This document shows positions 60,707 through 64,000 of a stretch of 64,000 bases of DNA, piece after piece. The stretch is from Geoanaerobacter sp964528055 (lineage in GTDB: Bacteria > Desulfobacterota > Desulfuromonadia > Geobacterales > DSM-12255). The stretch lies in contig CAZGQM010000003.1 of NCBI GenBank assembly GCA_964528055.1, positions 248,001-312,000 on the forward strand. The letters are read 5' to 3'. Positions within the stretch are counted from its first letter, which is position 1. The number at the start of each line of letters is the position of its first letter. The translations under genes were made by a program, and so were the position numbers. The notes beneath the pieces were generated by a model. The model was not told the DNA's origin. It saw nothing but the letters and a program-made list of their open reading frames with translations, and made no database searches.

Positions 60707-62104
60707 TCAGTACCTGTAGTGATCCGACTTGTACGGCCCTTCCTTCTTAACCCCGATATATGCCGCCTGAGCATCAGTCAGCTCGGTCAGCATTGCGCCA
60801 AGTGTCTTCAGCTGCAGCCGCGCGACCTTCTCGTCGAGCTCCTTTGGCAGCGTATAGACCCCCACCGGGTATTTGCCCGGATTGCAGAAGATTTCCATCT
60901 GAGCCAGGGTCTGATTGGCAAAAGATGAAGACATGACGTAGGATGGATGGCCGGTGGCGCAGCCGAGATTGACCAGGCGACCTTCGGCAAGCAGAATGAT
61001 CCTTTTGCCGTCAGGGAAGATGACATGATCGACCTGGGGCTTGATGTTCTCCCACTGGTAGGCCTTAAGCTTGGCAACCTCGATCTCGTTGTCGAAGTGG
61101 CCGATAGTGCAGACGATGGCATTGTGCTTCATCGCCTTCATATGGTCATGGGTGATTACATCGATATTGCCGGTCGTGGTTACGAAGATGTCAGCCTTGT
61201 CGGCAGCCCATTCCATTGTCACAACCTTGTACCCTTCCATGGCCGCCTGCAGGGCACAGATCGGATCAACTTCGGTCACCCAGACCTGGGCCTGAAGACC
61301 GCGCATTGCCTGGGAGCAACCCTTGCCGACGTCACCGTAGCCGCAGATTACCGCTACCTTGCCGGCCACCATCACGTCGGTGGCGCGCTTGATGCCGTCC
61401 ACCAGGGATTCGCGGCAACCGTAGATATTGTCGAACTTGGACTTGGTAACCGAGTCGTTGACATTGATGGCCGGGAACTTGAGCGTTCCCTTGTTGTGCA
61501 TCTCGTAGAGGCGATGCACGCCGGTGGTGGTCTCTTCGGTAACCCCCTTGATGTTGGCTGCTGTTTTCGAGTACCAGCCCGGTTTCTCGGCGAGACGTCT
61601 CTTTATGGCAGCGAAAAGGAACTGCTCCTCCTCGCAGGTCGGATTGGCAATGACCCTCGGGTCTTTTTCCGCGTCACTCCCCAGATGGAGCAGCAGGGTG
61701 GCATCGCCTCCATCGTCCAGGATCATGTTCGGAGTGCCGCCGTCGTTCCATTCGAAAATCTTGTGGGTATAGTCCCAGTACTCTTCCAGGGTTTCACCCT
61801 TATGGGCAAATACCGGTATGCCTGCGGCCGCAATTGCTGCCGCGGCGTGGTCCTGAGTGGAGAAAATATTGCATGAAGCCCAGCGCACTTCCGCCCCCAG
61901 CGCTGTCAGGGTTTCGATCAGCATGGCGGTCTGGATGGTCATATGGAGCGAACCGGCAATACGGGCACCCTTCAACGGCTGTGTCTTTGCAAACTCCTCG
62001 CGGATTGCCATCAGGCCAGGCATTTCGGTCTCTGCAATAATCATCTCCTTGCGCCCCCAGGCGGCAAGAGAGAGGTCTGCAACATGAAAATCGGTGAATG
62101 ACAT
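60707..62104 (-). CDS. ahcY: Adenosylhomocysteinase
   Basis: A 465-residue enzyme that splits S-adenosylhomocysteine into adenosine and homocysteine, clearing the product of methylation. SLHMTIQTAMLIETL, NVNDSVTKSKFDNIYGCRESL, CGYGDVGKGC (NAD) and the C-terminal KSDHYRY are diagnostic. AAGGAG precedes the ATG at 62104. No SAH riboswitch was recognised upstream. Confidence 0.97.
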   Translation of the reverse strand: MSFTDFHVADLSLAAWGRKEMIIAETEMPGLMAIREEFAKTQPLKGARIAGSLHMTIQTAMLIETLTALGAEVRWASCNIFSTQDHAAAAIAAAGIPVFAHKGETLEEYWDYTHKIFEWNDGGTPNMILDDGGDATLLLHLGSDAEKDPRVIANPTCEEEQFLFAAIKRRLAEKPGWYSKTAANIKGVTEETTTGVHRLYEMHNKGTLKFPAINVNDSVTKSKFDNIYGCRESLVDGIKRATDVMVAGKVAVICGYGDVGKGCSQAMRGLQAQVWVTEVDPICALQAAMEGYKVVTMEWAADKADIFVTTTGNIDVITHDHMKAMKHNAIVCTIGHFDNEIEVAKLKAYQWENIKPQVDHVIFPDGKRIILLAEGRLVNLGCATGHPSYVMSSSFANQTLAQMEIFCNPGKYPVGVYTLPKELDEKVARLQLKTLGAMLTELTDAQAAYIGVKKEGPYKSDHYRY

Positions 62105-62192
62105 TATGGTCTCCTTGTTCGGTATCTGTACTTTACTCAACATGATTATTTACTACGGGCTGGAATAATATGCAAGTTGTACGGAGGAAATA

Positions 62193-62233
62193 AAAAAACA
62201 GGGGAGACCCGTCATGACGGTATCCCCTGTTGT
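62193..62233 (-). terminator. Terminator after cache-domain gene
   Basis: AACAGGGGA and TCCCCTGTT form the outer stem and CCGTC/GACGG the inner one; on minus it ends with TTTTTTT. Confidence 0.78.
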
Positions 62234-62262
62234 CTTAATATTAGTGAAATCCGTGTTGACTC

Positions 62263-62730
62263 TTAGTGATAGACCCCGCAGCCGATAAATACCGAGTCAT
62301 CGACCTTGTATATATACGATGACTTTTTCTGCATTTTGCCGCTTAAAGGGTTGGGCCACTTGTAATCGTACCAGCCGCCCCCTTTCTGGGCAGTCTCGAT
62401 CAAGCCTATGGTAACGAGACGGACATTCTCATCTTTGGATTGAAGCTGGTTTTTCCCGATCAGAGACTGGTTTGCCCCATGGGCAAGAAACACACCATTA
62501 AACCCAATGGCAAAGACATAGAGATCCTTATTGATGAACCGACCCTTTGGATTGCTGAACTCAACGAACGACTTTTCCTTGCCGTTGGCCTTGATGTAGG
62601 CAGCTGCCTTCTCAACCAGGGCCTTGGCCTCTGCCCTGCTTGCTGCCCCCTTTTGCTCAGCAGCCAGGGAAAACCCGGCAGATGCAACACTCATAACAAT
62701 AACCATGATCGCTATACAGAGCTTTTTCAT
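62263..62730 (-). CDS. Periplasmic single-cache-domain protein
   Basis: A 155-residue exported protein: signal peptide (1-24, ending AGFSLAA), then one sCache-type domain with KSFVEFSNPKGRFINKDLYVFAI, HGANQSLIGKNQLQ, and GGGWYDYKWPNPLSGKMQKK followed by YIYKVDDSVFIGCGVY. Stand-alone periplasmic cache proteins bind small ligands and may feed signals to chemoreceptors or kinases. AGGAGG lies nine bases before the ATG at 62730; a frame start at 62739 exists. Confidence 0.85.
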   Translation of the reverse strand: MKKLCIAIMVIVMSVASAGFSLAAEQKGAASRAEAKALVEKAAAYIKANGKEKSFVEFSNPKGRFINKDLYVFAIGFNGVFLAHGANQSLIGKNQLQSKDENVRLVTIGLIETAQKGGGWYDYKWPNPLSGKMQKKSSYIYKVDDSVFIGCGVYH

Positions 62731-62768
62731 ACAGTACACCCTCCTATTGAATTGATGACAGTTCGTTA

Positions 62769-63857
62769 TTACGCAGCCTCAGACTCTTTTTCCGCATCTG
62801 CAGTGAAAAGCTCATCGAAAATCTCCTGAACCGTAGTGATCCTGTCGGCCTTCCAGGCATTGGTGCCGCAGAAGATCAGACCGGTATCCACGTCACCCCG
62901 CTGGGCACGGTCAAGTGACTTGACGATGCAGAAACGCTCGCCGGACTCCTTGTAGGAACACTTTTTCAGGCAGCCTGTGGTACATCCTGAACTTCTAATC
63001 TGATCATACAGAAGAATCTGATCCTGATTCTTGAGTATCGCACGTCCCGGAAGTCCAGCCGGGCTCATGATCAAACCGATGTCCTCTTTCCTGCAGTCGA
63101 GATAAGCCTGTTTGAACTCGGGCGCTGCATCGCACTCCACAGTGGCCACGAAACGGCTTGCCATCTGCACTCCATCTGCACCCTGCTCCAGGGCATTGAT
63201 CAGGTCGGCCCGGTCCCAGATTCCACCTGCCGCAATTACAGGCACATCGACCCCGTATTCCTCCATAAAAAGCTGTTTCACCCCTCTTACCGTAGCATAC
63301 TGATCATATTCACCGGTTCCGATGTTTTCCATTTTTTCACCGAGATGACCGCCGGCAGTATCAGGGTCTTCTACAACCACGGCATCAGGAAGACGATTGT
63401 ATCCTTTATCCCACTTTTTCGCGATCAACTGGGCAGCCCGGACCGAGGAGACAATCGGCACCAGCGCAACATCCGGAGCATGGGCGGTCAAACCCGGCAA
63501 GGTCAGGGGAAGCCCGGCACCGCATACGATAACTTTCGCTCCACCCTCTATGGCAGCCGTCACAAGCTGTTCAAAATCAGAGAGCGCAACCATGACATTG
63601 ACCCCAATGACACCATCAGGAGCAATGGTGTAGGCCTTTGCCAATTCTGCCTTGAAACCTGCCACATCGGCCTCAACATAATTGTTCCCCTTATAAAAGC
63701 CGCTGTTCAGACCTATACCCGGTGCGGCGATAAGTCCTACGCCACCGCACTTGGCAACATGCCCGGCCAGAGATCCCGCCGAAATACGCACCCCCATCCC
63801 ACCCTGAATGAGCGGATAGCGCACCTCGTGTTTTCCAATTTTCAGCGACTTCAGCAT
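62769..63857 (-). CDS. Nitronate monooxygenase-like flavoprotein
   Basis: A 362-residue FMN-barrel enzyme of the 2-nitropropane dioxygenase/FabK group. YPLIQGGMGVRISAG, VNVMVALSDFEQLV, VEDPDTAGGHLG and VIAAGGIWDRADLINALEQGADGVQMASRF match the FMN site. A C-terminal CTTGCLKKCSYKESGERFC cluster of four Cys is extra and may bind a metal. GGGGG lies five bases before the ATG at 63857; an ATG at 63869 is an alternative start. Substrate unknown. Confidence 0.82.
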   Translation of the reverse strand: MLKSLKIGKHEVRYPLIQGGMGVRISAGSLAGHVAKCGGVGLIAAPGIGLNSGFYKGNNYVEADVAGFKAELAKAYTIAPDGVIGVNVMVALSDFEQLVTAAIEGGAKVIVCGAGLPLTLPGLTAHAPDVALVPIVSSVRAAQLIAKKWDKGYNRLPDAVVVEDPDTAGGHLGEKMENIGTGEYDQYATVRGVKQLFMEEYGVDVPVIAAGGIWDRADLINALEQGADGVQMASRFVATVECDAAPEFKQAYLDCRKEDIGLIMSPAGLPGRAILKNQDQILLYDQIRSSGCTTGCLKKCSYKESGERFCIVKSLDRAQRGDVDTGLIFCGTNAWKADRITTVQEIFDELFTADAEKESEAA

Positions 63858-64000
63858 AGTGGCCCCCATAAAAACAGTTTAATACTCTGCCAGCCTACCA
63901 GAAAACTGCCTGATGACATGTAATAGAAATGTAAAAGCTGGGCAATTGAAGCCATGGCAAACCCTCTTGCGGTTCCACCGCGATAATGATACACACTTCT

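Noticed and set aside
62105..62262. Possible SAH riboswitch upstream of ahcY
   Set aside because: The only structure seen is the terminator of the next gene region; no SAH riboswitch core was recognised.
1..64000. tRNA, rRNA, CRISPR array, insertion sequence, prophage or attachment site
   Set aside because: Intergenic regions were read on both strands and showed no cloverleaf, repeat-spacer pattern, transposase or integrase; the genes are mostly core functions.

Overview
The window looks like a chromosomal segment of a Geobacter-type bacterium (Desulfuromonadota/Geobacteraceae, perhaps the Geotalea side because base composition is only moderately GC-rich; this is inference). The reasons are an NtrC/sigma-54 style regulatory block, a GEMM-Ib (cGAMP-type) riboswitch of the kind known from Geobacter, a T-box in front of leuA, a CFI-box C-terminal sorting signal, many two-component kinases and radical SAM enzymes, and a gene order typical of the group. 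No rRNA or tRNA gene, CRISPR array, transposase or prophage was seen.

Region by region: (1) 1-6.1 kb, minus strand: a radical SAM protein cut by the window edge, MOSC protein and moaA (molybdenum cofactor), then a tightly coupled Fe-alcohol dehydrogenase / PAS histidine kinase / sigma-54 response regulator operon. (2) 6.1-10.5 kb: a 670-bp divergent control region with two facing-away sigma-54 promoters and palindromes, then porin, DUF4242 protein, AmiS/UreI-like channel, small secreted protein, SHOCT lipoprotein and an ABM-fold monooxygenase. (3) 10.5-14.6 kb: a broken and an intact TetR regulator with matching palindromic operators, a small zinc-ribbon protein, a ribbon-helix-helix protein plus radical SAM/SPASM maturase, and a flavin reductase. 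(4) 15-22 kb: signalling genes, including a histidine kinase next to an orphan periplasmic binding protein. (5) 22-32 kb: sbcCD, leucine-type dehydrogenase, and the E1alpha-E1beta-E2 genes of a branched-chain 2-oxoacid dehydrogenase, converging on each other. (6) 32-38.7 kb: pseudouridine synthase, small proteins, the cGAMP-type riboswitch with a 59-residue Cys-rich protein, the SOS cassette lexA-hypothetical-dinB, a radical SAM protein, a LOG protein, and a cold-shock protein. (7) 38.7-49.1 kb, minus strand: CFI-box metalloprotease, then branched-chain amino acid synthesis (ilvD-ilvB-ilvH-ilvC), psd-pssA, and T-box-controlled leuA. (8) 49.3-57.2 kb, minus strand: the conserved rpsB-tsf-pyrH-frr-uppS-cdsA-dxr-rseP-tsaB run (translation, isoprenoid/lipid precursor synthesis, site-2 protease, tRNA modification). 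(9) 57.3-64 kb: lptF-lptG-IPT/TIG protein on plus; ahcY, a cache-domain protein and a nitronate monooxygenase-like enzyme on minus.

Functional links: branched-chain amino acids are both made (ilv/leu genes) and broken down (Leu dehydrogenase plus 2-oxoacid dehydrogenase) by genes here; envelope building is served by psd/pssA, cdsA, uppS and lptFG. The most notable regulatory items are the divergent sigma-54 control region, the cGAMP-type riboswitch in front of an uncharacterised Cys-rich small protein, the leuA T-box, a likely leaderless lptF mRNA, and a cdsA gene whose natural start position reads ATC.
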